Notes under the pieces: generated by a model | The model's database searches: none | The model's input: the letters and a program-made list of their open reading frames with translations, nothing else | What the model was told of the DNA's origin: nothing | Assembly (NCBI GenBank): GCA_034436555.1 | Contig: DAOTUU010000023.1 | Location: 1-64,000, forward strand | Origin: JAFMJV01 sp034436555 | GTDB lineage: Bacteria; Chloroflexota; Limnocylindria; Limnocylindrales; CSP1-4 | Direction: 5' to 3' | Length of the DNA: 64,000 nt | Made by a program: the position numbers and the translations under genes | In this document: one piece after another, positions 15,753 to 24,031 of the stretch | Layout of the letters: each line of letters begins with the position of its first letter | How positions within the stretch are numbered: the stretch's first letter is position 1

Positions 15753-16586
15753 TCAATCACAGGAAGGCGCTCCGATCTCCACGTTCACGGTCGTCAGGGT
15801 GCCGCTGTTGCGCGACACGATGAACACGAACGGCTCCGTCTGGGACAGGTTCTCCTCGGCATGGATCACCCGCGGCGGCACGTAGATGAAGTCGCCCGGT
15901 CCGGTGTCCCGGGTGTGCTCCAGGCGATCGCCCCAGGTGAATCTGGCGTGTCCGGAGATGACGTAGATGGACGACTCCGCGTCCCCGTGGTGGTGGGCGC
16001 CCGCGACCATGCCAGGAGGCGTGGTGACGTAGCCGGTCCAGAGTCGATCGGACCCGGCGGTCTCCGGCGTCACCCCGGACTCGCGGACCATGCCCCGGGT
16101 CTGCTCCGAGCCGTTGATGATCCGGTCGCTCGGCGCGACGATCACGAGGCCGCCCGCGCCGGCCTCCGTCCCAGCCACGGGACCGTCCGCCACCACCGCG
16201 ATCGCCTCGATCTCGAACAGGTAGTCGGGATTGGCGAAGCCCGCCACCCGCACGAGGGTGCTCGTGGGGAAGTCCGAGGGGAAGTACCGCGCGCGGATCT
16301 GGCGCAGCTCCGCGGCCCGCGACAGGTACTCCTCGCCCACGTACACGTTGACCTTGACGATGTCGCGCAGCGTGCCGCCGCCGGCCTTCACCACCTGCTC
16401 CAGATTCGCGAACGCAAGCTCCGCCTGGGCGCCGATGTCGCCGACCGGGATGGTGCCGTCCGCCCGGGCGCCGATGATGCCGCTGATGTAGACCGTCCGA
16501 CCCCCGCGCACGGAGATGGCCGGGCTGTACTGCCAGGTCATGGGGTAGATGGAGGGGACCTCGATGGTCCGTCGGTCGATGCTCAC
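15753..16586 (-). CDS. RidA-cupin fusion protein
   Basis: 277 residues, GTG start with AAAGGAG upstream. Residues 1-135 form a RidA/YjgF domain (ISVRGGRTVYISGIIG, IVKVNVYVGEEYL, LVRVAGFANPDY then FEIEAIAVV). The Arg that defines imine deaminases is replaced (STLVRV where the family has RSxVEV). Residues 150-277 form a cupin: PPGMVAGAHHHGDAESSIYVISG supplies HxH and Glu, and PPRVIHAEENLSQ the second-motif His, so a metal site is likely. The RidA half closely resembles the separate RidA at 56340-56756. It follows an LLM monooxygenase by 10 nt in a cyclase / LLM / RidA-cupin operon, suggesting successive steps on one substrate. Confidence 0.85.
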   Translation of the reverse strand: MSIDRRTIEVPSIYPMTWQYSPAISVRGGRTVYISGIIGARADGTIPVGDIGAQAELAFANLEQVVKAGGGTLRDIVKVNVYVGEEYLSRAAELRQIRARYFPSDFPTSTLVRVAGFANPDYLFEIEAIAVVADGPVAGTEAGAGGLVIVAPSDRIINGSEQTRGMVRESGVTPETAGSDRLWTGYVTTPPGMVAGAHHHGDAESSIYVISGHARFTWGDRLEHTRDTGPGDFIYVPPRVIHAEENLSQTEPFVFIVSRNSGTLTTVNVEIGAPSCD

Positions 16587-16596
16587 ATCGCTCCTT

Positions 16597-17694
16597 TCAC
16601 GTGGCTCGGGGCTGCTGGGCTGTGAGGGCGGTCACGGCGGGCATGACCGCCTCGCGGAAGACGCGCAGATGGTCGATGAGGGCGTCCACGCTGGGCACCA
16701 GCGGCTTCAGCTCGATGGTATCCGCGCCCGCCGCACGGTAGGCCGCGATGCGCGCAGCGATCGTGTCCGGGTCGCCCGACAGCGTGCGCGCCTGGTAGGC
16801 GGCCTGGTCAGCGAAGTGGCCGCCCGGGGTGGGTGCCGCCATCCGGTACGCCTCGTCCACCGACGACGCGATGACCGAGTGGACGTTGATGCCGATGGTC
16901 GGCAGCCGGTCGGCGTGGCCCGCGGCGACGCGCAGGGTGCGCAGCCGCCCCGCCCCGGCCGCGATCTCCTCGCTGGTGACCTGGCTGGGCATCCAGCCGG
17001 CATCCCAGCGCGCGGCGCGCTCGAGGGCCGCCGCGGACCGTCCCCCGACGATGAGCGGCGGGTGGGGCCGCTGCACGGGCTTCGGGAAGGTGACCGCCCG
17101 TTCGAAGTGGACGTATTCGCCCGAGAAGGACGGCGCGTCCTCGCTCCACAGGAGGCGCATCGCGGCGAGGTACTCGTCCATCCGCGGTCCGCGCGGACCG
17201 CGCGCGCCGAACGAGTCGTACTCGCGGCTGAGGCTGCCCCGGTGCGTGCCCAGGAGCGTGGTGTCCTCGGTGGTCTCCCTGCGGTTGGGCCCGATGCCCA
17301 AACCCAGGATGACCCGTCCGCCGGACATCGCGTCGAGTGTGGCGATCTGCTTGGCCAGCAGCAGCGGGTGCCGGTTGGGCAGGATGAGCACGGACGTGCC
17401 CAGGCGGATGCGTTCGGTCCGGGCGGCCGCCCAGGTGAGGGTCTCGAGCGCCTCCAGCATCGTCCGGTCGTCGCCGATGCCGGCCGGTTCTCCGCGCATG
17501 CCCACCGAGATGTAGGCGCCGTCGAAGATGATGTGGTCGCGCACGGAGACGATGTCGTAGTCCAGCGCCTCCGCCGCCTGCGCCACGTCCACGACCGCCT
17601 GCGCCGACGCGAGTCGGCCGGACTGCGGCAGCATCACGCTGTAGCGGAGCGGGCGATCGGCGGCTGCCGTCCCCACGTCCGTGGGCGCGCTCAC
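16597..17694 (-). CDS. LLM-class (luciferase-like) flavin- or F420-dependent oxidoreductase
   Basis: 365 residues, bacterial-luciferase-like TIM barrel. YSVMLPQSGRLASA opens the fold; LGTSVLILPNRHPLLLAKQIATLDAMSGGR and GLGIGPNRRE form the cofactor-binding centre; PKPVQRPHPPLIVGGRSAAALERAARWDAGW is the late hallmark of F420-type members of this group. Starts ATG overlapping the cyclase stop (ATGA). Three LLM enzymes in the window (also 25809 and 32414) share this core, each beside hydrolase or RidA genes. Whether it uses F420 or FMN, and oxygenates or dehydrogenates, is not determined. Confidence 0.85.
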   Translation of the reverse strand: MSAPTDVGTAAADRPLRYSVMLPQSGRLASAQAVVDVAQAAEALDYDIVSVRDHIIFDGAYISVGMRGEPAGIGDDRTMLEALETLTWAAARTERIRLGTSVLILPNRHPLLLAKQIATLDAMSGGRVILGLGIGPNRRETTEDTTLLGTHRGSLSREYDSFGARGPRGPRMDEYLAAMRLLWSEDAPSFSGEYVHFERAVTFPKPVQRPHPPLIVGGRSAAALERAARWDAGWMPSQVTSEEIAAGAGRLRTLRVAAGHADRLPTIGINVHSVIASSVDEAYRMAAPTPGGHFADQAAYQARTLSGDPDTIAARIAAYRAAGADTIELKPLVPSVDALIDHLRVFREAVMPAVTALTAQQPRAT

Positions 17695-18434
17695 GTCCGT
17701 GGCACGAACGCCAGCACCCGCGCCGGTCCAGCGGACCCGTCCGCGACCGGCAGCGCGCCGATCACCAGCAGGATGTCCCGCGCCGGCAGCAGCTCCAGGC
17801 TGACCAGGTTCTCCAGGATGTACCGGTCGGCGCCGTGGATGACCTTGTGGGTGGGAGATCGGACCTCCGAAGGCGCGGCGTTGTCCGGGCTCAGGGTGTC
17901 GATGCCCACGCCCGCCGCCCCCCGCTCCACGAGCAGGCGCGCGGCATCGGGGTGCACCGCCGGATGCCGCAGGACGCCGTCGGCGTCCGCGTTGACGTAG
18001 CGCGCCGGGTCCGACCAGCGCTCCGCCGCCCAGCCGGTCCGGACCAGCACCCAGGCGCCGTCCGGGACCCGTCCGTGGCGCCCCTCCCAGTCCTCCACCT
18101 CCGTGAGGGTCAGCCGGTGCTCCGGGTCCGCCGCGACGGCCGCGGCGCAGTCGATGACCACGGCCTCCGCGACCAGGTCGGCGGGAGGGATGTCACCCAT
18201 CGTCCGGCCGCCCTCGATGAAGTGGGCGGGGGCGTCCAGGTGCGATCCGTGGTGTTCGCTGAGGGCGATCCGACCGGTGTGGACGCCGCGCTCCGCGAGC
18301 GTCGCGGTCACGGTCCGCTCGAACGGCAGCGCGCGGGGCATGCCCGGCATGCCCATCACGAGGGGCGGGCTGAGATCGACCAAGCGGCGGTCTCGCAGGG
18401 CCTGGAGCAGGGCGGCGGCCGAGAGGACACTCAT
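17691..18434 (-). CDS. cyclase-family (KynB-like) metal-dependent hydrolase
   Basis: 247 residues from ATG 18434, chosen for GGAG in GGAGACAACATG. LVDLSPPLVMGMPG and the Zn motif SEHHGSHLDAPAHF (family form HxGTHxDxPxH, with Ser for Thr) define the cyclase family, which includes kynurenine formamidase KynB and isatin hydrolase. It is longer than typical KynB (about 210 residues), and GIDTLSPDN is closer to the isatin-hydrolase/amide-hydrolase branch. A kynureninase lies 20 kb away, so formylkynurenine hydrolysis is possible but not implied by local context. First gene of the cyclase / LLM / RidA-cupin operon. Confidence 0.8.
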   Translation of the reverse strand: MSVLSAAALLQALRDRRLVDLSPPLVMGMPGMPRALPFERTVTATLAERGVHTGRIALSEHHGSHLDAPAHFIEGGRTMGDIPPADLVAEAVVIDCAAAVAADPEHRLTLTEVEDWEGRHGRVPDGAWVLVRTGWAAERWSDPARYVNADADGVLRHPAVHPDAARLLVERGAAGVGIDTLSPDNAAPSEVRSPTHKVIHGADRYILENLVSLELLPARDILLVIGALPVADGSAGPARVLAFVPRT

Positions 18435-18447
18435 GTTGTCTCCATCT

Positions 18448-18460
18448 TGGATCGTATCCA
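18448..18460. promoter_or_regulatory. dyad TGGAT-CGT-ATCCA upstream of the cyclase operon
   Basis: Perfect 5-bp arms around CGT, 14 nt before the cyclase start codon and on the promoter side. A candidate operator, containing the GTATCC core seen elsewhere. Confidence 0.35.
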
Positions 18461-18612
18461 TCGAGGACTGGACGGTATGCTACTCCACGCGATATCGTAG
18501 ACACTCGGTCTGTCCGCCCCCCGGACCGAACGGAGGAGTGCCCGATGTTGATTCAGGGAATCCTGGGCCCGCAGGCCGTCGCCCGAACCCGCCCTGCCCT
18601 TGCGGGCGCGGG

Positions 18613-18618
18613 TATCCT
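18613..18618 (+). promoter_or_regulatory. -10 element TATCCT with leaderless spacing
   Basis: TATCCT ends 7 nt before the ATG of the short leader frame at 18626, the spacing expected when transcription begins at that A. Confidence 0.4.
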
Positions 18619-18625
18619 GCGTCGC

Positions 18626-18685
18626 ATGGGCATCGACCGGTCGGTCCTGACCAGGCGCGCCGACGTGCCGCCGGCGGCCCTGTGA
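18626..18685 (+). CDS. 19-residue leader peptide overlapping the permease gene
   Basis: MGIDRSVLTRRADVPPAAL ends with TGA at 18683-18685, which overlaps the GTG start (18682) of the first permease as GTGA. With a -10 just upstream, the message probably begins at its ATG and the ribosome reinitiates on the permease, which has no Shine-Dalgarno of its own. The peptide has no recognised motif. Its role would be translational coupling or attenuation. Confidence 0.35.
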   Translation: MGIDRSVLTRRADVPPAAL

Positions 18686-19560
18686 GCGCGCTCGACGCCG
18701 CGGGCGTGGCGCAGGTCGCCCCCGCGCCCACACCGCAGGATCCGCCGACGACGATGGAGGGCGGCCCGGTCGGTCGCTGGTGGGAGCGCCTGGACCGCCG
18801 GACCACGGTCGTCATCCTGGCCGTGGAGGCCATCGCCATCCTCGTCCTGTGGCAGGTCCTCGTGGGCACCTTCAAGGTGGTCAACCCGGTGTTCCTGCCG
18901 CCGCCCCTCAAGATCGTGGACGGGTTCGCGACGCTCGCGGCCCGCGATGACCTGATGACGCACCTGGGCACCAGTCTCTATGTCTGGCTGGTGGGCTTCT
19001 CGCTGGCCGTCGTGGTGGGCGTGACGCTGGGCATCCTCACGGGGGCGTCCATGCCCGTGGATCGCCTGAGCACCCCCATCCTGTGGACGATCTACGCGAC
19101 TCCGTGGCTCGCCTACCGGCCGCTGTCGGTGGTCTGGTTCGGGTTCGGCCTGGCGCCCATCATCTTCCTCGTGTTCGTGGCCTCGCTGTTCCCGGTGCTG
19201 CTGAACACGGCCGCCGGCGTCCGATCGGTGGACCCCTCGCTCATCGCGGCGAGCCGTGTCTACGGCATCTCGCGGCTGCGCATGTACCGCAGCATCATGC
19301 TGCCCTCCGCCCTGCCGTTCATCATGGTGGGCATGCGCCAGTCCGCTGTGATGGCCACCATCAGCCTCATCGTGGCGGAGATGATGGGCTCGTCGGTGGG
19401 CATCGGCGCCCAGGTGGCCATCCTCACCAGCCGCTACCAGACGGGCCCGGCGTTCGCGCTGGTCATCATCATGGTCCTCTGGACGGTGGTCATCGGGCAG
19501 ACCCTCAAGGCGCTCGGGCGGCGGGTCGCGCCGTGGCAGTCGGACGCGCGCTCGGCATGA
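18682..19560 (+). CDS. NitT/TauT-type ABC permease, first subunit
   Basis: 292 residues, GTG start. N-terminal cytoplasmic tail, then six predicted helices beginning TTVVILAVEAIAILVLWQVLV. The binding-protein-dependent transport signature is present (ASRVYGISRLRMYRSIMLPSAL, the EAA loop form of SsuC/TauC). FLPPPLKIVDGF is typical of this family after helix 1. A second permease follows with ATGA overlap and the two differ in sequence, so the channel is probably a heterodimer. ATPase and binding protein are encoded convergently at 21935-23889. Confidence 0.88.
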   Translation: MSALDAAGVAQVAPAPTPQDPPTTMEGGPVGRWWERLDRRTTVVILAVEAIAILVLWQVLVGTFKVVNPVFLPPPLKIVDGFATLAARDDLMTHLGTSLYVWLVGFSLAVVVGVTLGILTGASMPVDRLSTPILWTIYATPWLAYRPLSVVWFGFGLAPIIFLVFVASLFPVLLNTAAGVRSVDPSLIAASRVYGISRLRMYRSIMLPSALPFIMVGMRQSAVMATISLIVAEMMGSSVGIGAQVAILTSRYQTGPAFALVIIMVLWTVVIGQTLKALGRRVAPWQSDARSA

Positions 19561-20441
19561 CCACCATCGCACCCGCGGCGTCGCCCGCCGCATCCGTCCC
19601 GCCCACCTCGGCCGCGGTATCCGTGGACCCGGTCGACCCCGCGGAGATCGAGGCCTTTCACGCGCGTCATCCCATCGCCGCCACGGACGGCAGGCGTCGC
19701 TGGCGGATGATCCTGGCCGTCGAGGTCGTGCTGCTGCTGGTCCTCTGGGAGGTCGCCATCAGCGTGTTCCGCGTGGTCGAGCCGGTGTTCATGCCGCCTC
19801 CGTCGGGCATCGTCGCCTCGTTGGGTGAGCTGCTGACCCAGGCGACCTTCCCCGAGCACCTGATGTACAGCGTGGGCAACCTCATCGTGGGCGTGCTCCT
19901 CGCCACGGTCGTGGGGGTCACGGTCGGCCTCGCGGTCGGCTGGTCGCGCTTCCTGGATCTGACCGTGTCGCCCATCATCTGGACCACCTACTCGATCCCC
20001 AAGATCGCGTTCGCGCCGCTGGTCATCCTGGCGCTCGGGCTGGGCGCCGCGTCCAAGGTGTTCCTGGTGTTCCTGCTGGGCGTGTTCCCGGTCTGCCTCA
20101 ACACCATCGAGGGTGTGCGCACCGTGGATCCGTCGCTCATCCGGGCGGCGCGCGTCTTCGGCACCACCCGCACCCGGCTGCTGCGCACCGTTGTCCTGCC
20201 CGCGACGCTGCCCTACATCCTGGTGGGCATCCGCCGGGCGGTGGCGCTCGGCTTCATCGGTGCCATGCTGGGCGAGTTCCTGGGCGGCAACATGGGCGTG
20301 GGCTACCTGCTCCGGAGGGCGTCGATGGACTTCCGGATGGACGACGCGCTGGCCATCGTGGTGGTCATGATCGTGGTCGCGAACGTCGGCCTGCTGCTGA
20401 CCGACCTCATCCAGCGGCGCGTCGCTCCCTGGGCCCGCTGA
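19557..20441 (+). CDS. NitT/TauT-type ABC permease, second subunit
   Basis: 294 residues. Same fold as its neighbour: first helix MILAVEVVLLLVLWEVAIS, FMPPPSGIVASL, then the EAA loop AARVFGTTRTRLLRTVVLPATL and a last helix ALAIVVVMIVVANVGLLLTDL. Coupled to the first permease by ATGA. Its stop codon lies inside the first unit of a GC-rich tandem repeat. Confidence 0.88.
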   Translation: MTTIAPAASPAASVPPTSAAVSVDPVDPAEIEAFHARHPIAATDGRRRWRMILAVEVVLLLVLWEVAISVFRVVEPVFMPPPSGIVASLGELLTQATFPEHLMYSVGNLIVGVLLATVVGVTVGLAVGWSRFLDLTVSPIIWTTYSIPKIAFAPLVILALGLGAASKVFLVFLLGVFPVCLNTIEGVRTVDPSLIRAARVFGTTRTRLLRTVVLPATLPYILVGIRRAVALGFIGAMLGEFLGGNMGVGYLLRRASMDFRMDDALAIVVVMIVVANVGLLLTDLIQRRVAPWAR

Positions 20442-20515
20442 CGGCCCGGGCCCGCTGACGGCCCGGGACCGCTGACGAACAGGCCCGCTGACGGCCCGGG
20501 CCCGCTGACGAGGGA
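20433..20515. repeat. GC-rich 17-bp tandem repeat between convergent genes
   Basis: CCCGCTGACGGCCCGGG appears three times, with degenerate copies between and after. It begins within the last codons of the permease and lies between it and the convergent amidohydrolase gene. Each unit contains TGA on the plus strand. Confidence 0.8.
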
Positions 20516-20546
20516 GGTGTGTCCGCGCCCGTCGCCGAGAGCCCGA

Positions 20547-21938
20547 TCAGACGGGGAACGGACTCCAGGGCGGCGTCCAGCCGGCACGGACACACAGCGA
20601 CCGCAGCGTCAGGGACGCGTCGCGCGCGATCGCCAGCGCATCGTCCGCGACGAGGCGCCCGTCGCGCTTGAGCACCCGGCCGTCGGCGATCACGGTCTCC
20701 ACGTTGGCGGGGGATCCCGCGTTCACGAGCACCGCCACGGGGTTCGCGCACGGTGCCAGGTTGGCGTCGGTGGCACGGACGACCTGGATGTCGGCGCGCT
20801 TGCCGGGCGTGATCGACCCCGTCAGGTGTCCCAGGCCCAGTCCCCGGGCCGCGTCGATCGTGGTCAGCGCCAGGACCCGCCGCTGGTCGAGGGCATGGTC
20901 CCCCAGGCTCCGCGCGACGCTGTAGGCGACCTTCATCTGGGCGAACGTGTCCGCGGCCGTGGGACCGGCCAGCGTGTCCGTGGACAGGCTGAGGCTGACC
21001 CCGGCGGCCAGCGCGGGCGAGATGCGCGGGAAGCCCATCGAGCGCAGCGAGGTGATGGGACTGACCGACAGCGTGGTGCCCGTCTGGGCGAGCAGCGCCA
21101 GCTCCTCGTCCGTGGCCTGGACCGCGTGCACCAGCTGGACATCCGGCCCCAGCAGGCCGTGGGCGTGGAGCGTCTCCATGGGGGCGTACCGGGACCGGTC
21201 GGTCCGGTCGCCGCCCAGGTGCATCGAGATGGGCAGTCCCAGCTCGCGCGCCGCGGCCCACTCGCGCCGGTAGACGACCTCGTCGGTGCGCGCGGGGCCC
21301 CGCAGGACCACGCCCAGGGTGATCCGCCCGTCTGCGATGGCGGGCAGCGTGTCCCGGACCCGCTCGAGGTCCGCCAGGTCCATCAGCACGTCCGGCGCGA
21401 GCCCGTCGGGGTTGCCGTAGCCGAACCGGACCCGCAGGCCCGAATGGAGATGGGCGCGGATGCTCGCCGCGGCGTCCTCCGGCGAGCGGACGTTGTGGTC
21501 CCAGTCGTGGACCGTGGTGATGCCGCCCGCGACCGCCTCCGCGAGCGCCAGGCGCGTCGAGCGGTACGTGTCGCCGGGCCGGAACCGGGGGCCCAGGGCG
21601 TGCTTCACGGGAAAGTAGCTGCGCTCGGGGGTGTAGTCGATGAGCCCCCGCAGGGCGCTGTTCCAGAGGTGCCAGTGGGTGTCCACGAAGCCCGGCAGGA
21701 CGATGCGCCCGGTCCCGTCGATGACCTCGCAGCCAGGGTCGGGGAGCGACTCCCCGACATCCGCGATGGCTCCATCGCGGATGTGGACGTCGCCCCGGGG
21801 AAGGTCACCCAGGCGGTCGTCCATGGTCAGGACGTACGCGCCCCGGATGAGCAGCTCCCCGCGGTCGGGGAGCGGGGACGGACGCGTCTCCGGCGCCTCC
21901 GCGGACGATTCGAGCGGATCTGCGGCCGTGGTCATCAT
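20547..21938 (-). CDS. TrzA/ATZ-type amidohydrolase or deaminase
   Basis: 463 residues of the amidohydrolase superfamily, cytosine-deaminase/ATZ-TRZ branch. Composite N-terminal domain LLIRGAYVLTMDD; HxH metal motif in GFVDTHWHLWNSAL (about residue 85); later GLPISMHLGGDR with the third His, QLVHAVQATDE with the fourth, and LSLSTDTLAGPTAAD with the catalytic Asp. The C-terminal SITPGKRADIQVVR closes the fold. Members deaminate or dechlorinate N-heterocycles (triazines, cytosine, guanine, adenosine analogues). The ATG overlaps the ATPase stop. A paralogue sits in the second importer block at 50700, so each importer travels with one such enzyme. Confidence 0.88.
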   Translation of the reverse strand: MMTTAADPLESSAEAPETRPSPLPDRGELLIRGAYVLTMDDRLGDLPRGDVHIRDGAIADVGESLPDPGCEVIDGTGRIVLPGFVDTHWHLWNSALRGLIDYTPERSYFPVKHALGPRFRPGDTYRSTRLALAEAVAGGITTVHDWDHNVRSPEDAAASIRAHLHSGLRVRFGYGNPDGLAPDVLMDLADLERVRDTLPAIADGRITLGVVLRGPARTDEVVYRREWAAARELGLPISMHLGGDRTDRSRYAPMETLHAHGLLGPDVQLVHAVQATDEELALLAQTGTTLSVSPITSLRSMGFPRISPALAAGVSLSLSTDTLAGPTAADTFAQMKVAYSVARSLGDHALDQRRVLALTTIDAARGLGLGHLTGSITPGKRADIQVVRATDANLAPCANPVAVLVNAGSPANVETVIADGRVLKRDGRLVADDALAIARDASLTLRSLCVRAGWTPPWSPFPV

Positions 21939-22732
21939 TCCGAACCTCGTGCGTGCACCGCGGCCTCACCCTGGAGCAGCTCCCAGATGCGCTCGCGGGC
22001 CTCGATGTAGACGGGCTCCGCCTTCACGTCGTACTCCCACCGGGGACGCGGCAGGTCGATGGGCAGGATCGCCTTGATGCGGCCCGGCCGGGTGGTCGCG
22101 ACGATGACCCGGTCGCCCAGCTGGACCGCCTCGTCGATGCTGTGGGTGATGAGCAGGGCCGTCTTGCCGGTCTCGGCCACGATGCGCTCAAGCTCGCTCT
22201 GCATCACCTCGCGGGTCATGGCGTCGACGGCCGCGAACGGCTCATCCATCAGCAGCACTCGTGGATCGGCGACAAGGGCCCGGGCCAGCCCCACGCGCTG
22301 GCGCATGCCGCCCGACAGCTCTCGCGGATAGGCCTTCTCGAATCCGGAAAGGCCGACCAGGCGGATGGCCGACCCGATGCGCTCGTCTCGATCCCTGGAC
22401 CTGGGCTTGGCTCCCCCCTCCAGCGCGAACCGGACGTTGTCCCAGACGGTGCGCCACGGCAGCAGCGCGTAGTCCTGGAACACCACGGCGCGATCGGGAC
22501 CGGGCCCGGTGACCAGGTCCCCGTCCACGAGCACCCGGCCCTCCACCGGACTGACCAGCCCGGCGATGCAGTTGAGCAGCGTGGTCTTGCCGCAGCCCGA
22601 CGGACCGACCACGGTGATGAACTCACCCTCGCGGATGTCGAGGCTGACCTTCCACAGGGCGATCAGCCGGCGATTCGATCGGGCCTGGGGATAGGCCACG
22701 GTCACGTCCTGGATCTGGATGGATGAGGACAT
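21935..22732 (-). CDS. NitT/TauT-type ABC ATP-binding protein
   Basis: 265 residues. Walker A VGPSGCGKTT (42-51), Q-loop VFQDYALLPWRTVWDNV, signature LSGGMRQRVGLARAL, Walker B VLLMDEPFAAVD and switch ITHSIDEAV. The YALLPW motif is typical of SsuB/TauB/NrtD. Ends IDLPRPRWEYDVKAEPVY as in the family. Transcribed after the binding-protein gene, with a hairpin between, and before the amidohydrolase. Confidence 0.92.
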   Translation of the reverse strand: MSSSIQIQDVTVAYPQARSNRRLIALWKVSLDIREGEFITVVGPSGCGKTTLLNCIAGLVSPVEGRVLVDGDLVTGPGPDRAVVFQDYALLPWRTVWDNVRFALEGGAKPRSRDRDERIGSAIRLVGLSGFEKAYPRELSGGMRQRVGLARALVADPRVLLMDEPFAAVDAMTREVMQSELERIVAETGKTALLITHSIDEAVQLGDRVIVATTRPGRIKAILPIDLPRPRWEYDVKAEPVYIEARERIWELLQGEAAVHARGSE

Positions 22733-22759
22733 CGGGCTCCTGGCTCAGCGACCGGACGA

Positions 22760-22791
22760 CGAGGGGCCGCCGGTTGCCCGGCGACCCCTCG
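22760..22791 (-). terminator. strong hairpin between binding-protein and ATPase genes
   Basis: 14-bp stem with one mismatch (CGAGGGGCCGCCGG, loop TTGC, CCGGCGACCCCTCG), 24 nt after the binding-protein stop. There is no T-run. Probably a partial terminator or mRNA-stabilising hairpin giving more binding protein than ATPase. Confidence 0.6.
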
Positions 22792-22815
22792 CGGATGCGG
22801 TGGTTCTGGGTGCGC

Positions 22816-23889
22816 TCAGTTCCCCGGCCAGGGGATGTCCGTGGGCGCGTCGTTGGTCAGCCCCAGCGATGCCTGGGCGGCCTCGAGCGCGGTCAGGTTG
22901 GCCACGTCCGCCAGGGTCGCGGAGACATCGAGGTGCTGGTTCGCGATCGTCGCGTCGAACCCCTCCTGCCCGTAGTACAGGTTGTCGCAGTAGTTGTAGG
23001 AGCCCAGCGAGTAGACGCCCGGGTTGTTCGCCTGGACGCTGGTGTCCTCGCCGGCGGCGGCGTAGATCTCCAGGACGCGGTCCTTGTTGGCGGGGGGCTC
23101 ACCCAGTCCGGGCGCCTGGAGGAAGGCGGTCGCCCGCATCACCGCGCGCAGGAAGCGGCCCGCGGCGTTCGGGTTCTGGGCCAGCCAGTCGGTCGACACG
23201 ACGTAGGAGTCGTTCGGCCAGGGGCGCACCTCGGACACGGGGAAGCTGGCGCCGTTCTCGGTGAGCGGCGGGCGGTCATCCTCGTAGAAGGGCACCAGGG
23301 CGACCTTGTCCGCGATGAAGAACTGGCGCCACGAGTCGGAGCCGGGGCCGGGGTAGACGAGGTTGACGCCCTGGTCCATCACGTTCCAGCCCGCCTCGGC
23401 GAGCACCTTCTCGCGCTCGAACTGCGCGGGGTCACCGGGGGTGCCCGCGAGCACGATGTCCTTGCCCTTGAGGTCCTCGACGGTCTTGACCTCCGGCTGC
23501 ACCGCGAAGTTGAAGCTCTGTCGGCAGGAGTGGCTGCCGATCACGTCGACCGGGAGCCCCTCGTTGGCGGCGAGGATGGCCGCGCCGGCGCTCTGCACGC
23601 CGATGTCCGCGCTGCCCGAGATGACCGCGGCGACCGGGTCATCCGCGGTCGTGACCTCGACCGTGATGCCCTCGTCCGCGAAGTAGCCCTCCGCGTCCGC
23701 GATGTGATAGCGGCCGAACATGACGATGTCCGGGAACGGCACCGCGACGGTCAGCGCCGTCTTCTCGGCGGGTCCGAAGGGGTCTGCCGGTGCGCTCGCG
23801 TCCTGGGCGAACACCGGCGACGCGGCGAGCGCGAGCGCGCCCACGACGGCCACGGGCGCCGCCACGCGGTTGTGGATGTGCGATCCCAT
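22816..23889 (-). CDS. NMT1/THI5-like substrate-binding protein
   Basis: 357 residues from ATG 23889 (GGAGGACCAG before it). Signal peptide cleaved at VFAQ-D (about residue 29). The binding fold begins LTVAVPFPDIVMFGRYHIADAEGYFADEGITVEV, with ISGSADIGVQSAGA and later VKTVEDLKGKDIVLAGTPG, as in the NitT/TauT/THI5 class. Two cysteines (SHSCRQ, YNYCDN) may form a disulfide. This class binds taurine, sulfonates, nitrate, thiamine pyrimidine or riboflavin-like ligands. The neighbouring TrzA-like enzyme hints at an N-heterocycle, which is inference. Confidence 0.88.
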   Translation of the reverse strand: MGSHIHNRVAAPVAVVGALALAASPVFAQDASAPADPFGPAEKTALTVAVPFPDIVMFGRYHIADAEGYFADEGITVEVTTADDPVAAVISGSADIGVQSAGAAILAANEGLPVDVIGSHSCRQSFNFAVQPEVKTVEDLKGKDIVLAGTPGDPAQFEREKVLAEAGWNVMDQGVNLVYPGPGSDSWRQFFIADKVALVPFYEDDRPPLTENGASFPVSEVRPWPNDSYVVSTDWLAQNPNAAGRFLRAVMRATAFLQAPGLGEPPANKDRVLEIYAAAGEDTSVQANNPGVYSLGSYNYCDNLYYGQEGFDATIANQHLDVSATLADVANLTALEAAQASLGLTNDAPTDIPWPGN

Positions 23890-23966
23890 CTGGTCCTCCA
23901 TCTCCTCGCGCGGGCCGCCGACTCCCCCAATCCGAATGGGCACGGATCGTCCACACGAATGGTGCC

Positions 23967-23975
23967 AGTGTATCC
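23967..23975 (-). promoter_or_regulatory. -10 element in GGATACACT before the binding-protein gene
   Basis: TACACT (23967-23972, minus strand) within GGATACACT, 77 nt before ATG 23889. The plus-strand form AGTGTATCC is shared with other operons of the two nitrogen-compound blocks. Confidence 0.45.
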
Positions 23976-24031
23976 GCACGACGCCCGAATGCAAACAGGA
24001 ATTGCTCCAGGGCCAGCCGTCGGCCCCGCGC

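Noticed and set aside
17691..18434. Assigning the cyclase as kynurenine formamidase of the 34-40 kb operon
   Set aside because: The family is broad, the protein is longer than typical KynB, and it is in a different operon with LLM and RidA-cupin genes; kept only as a possibility.
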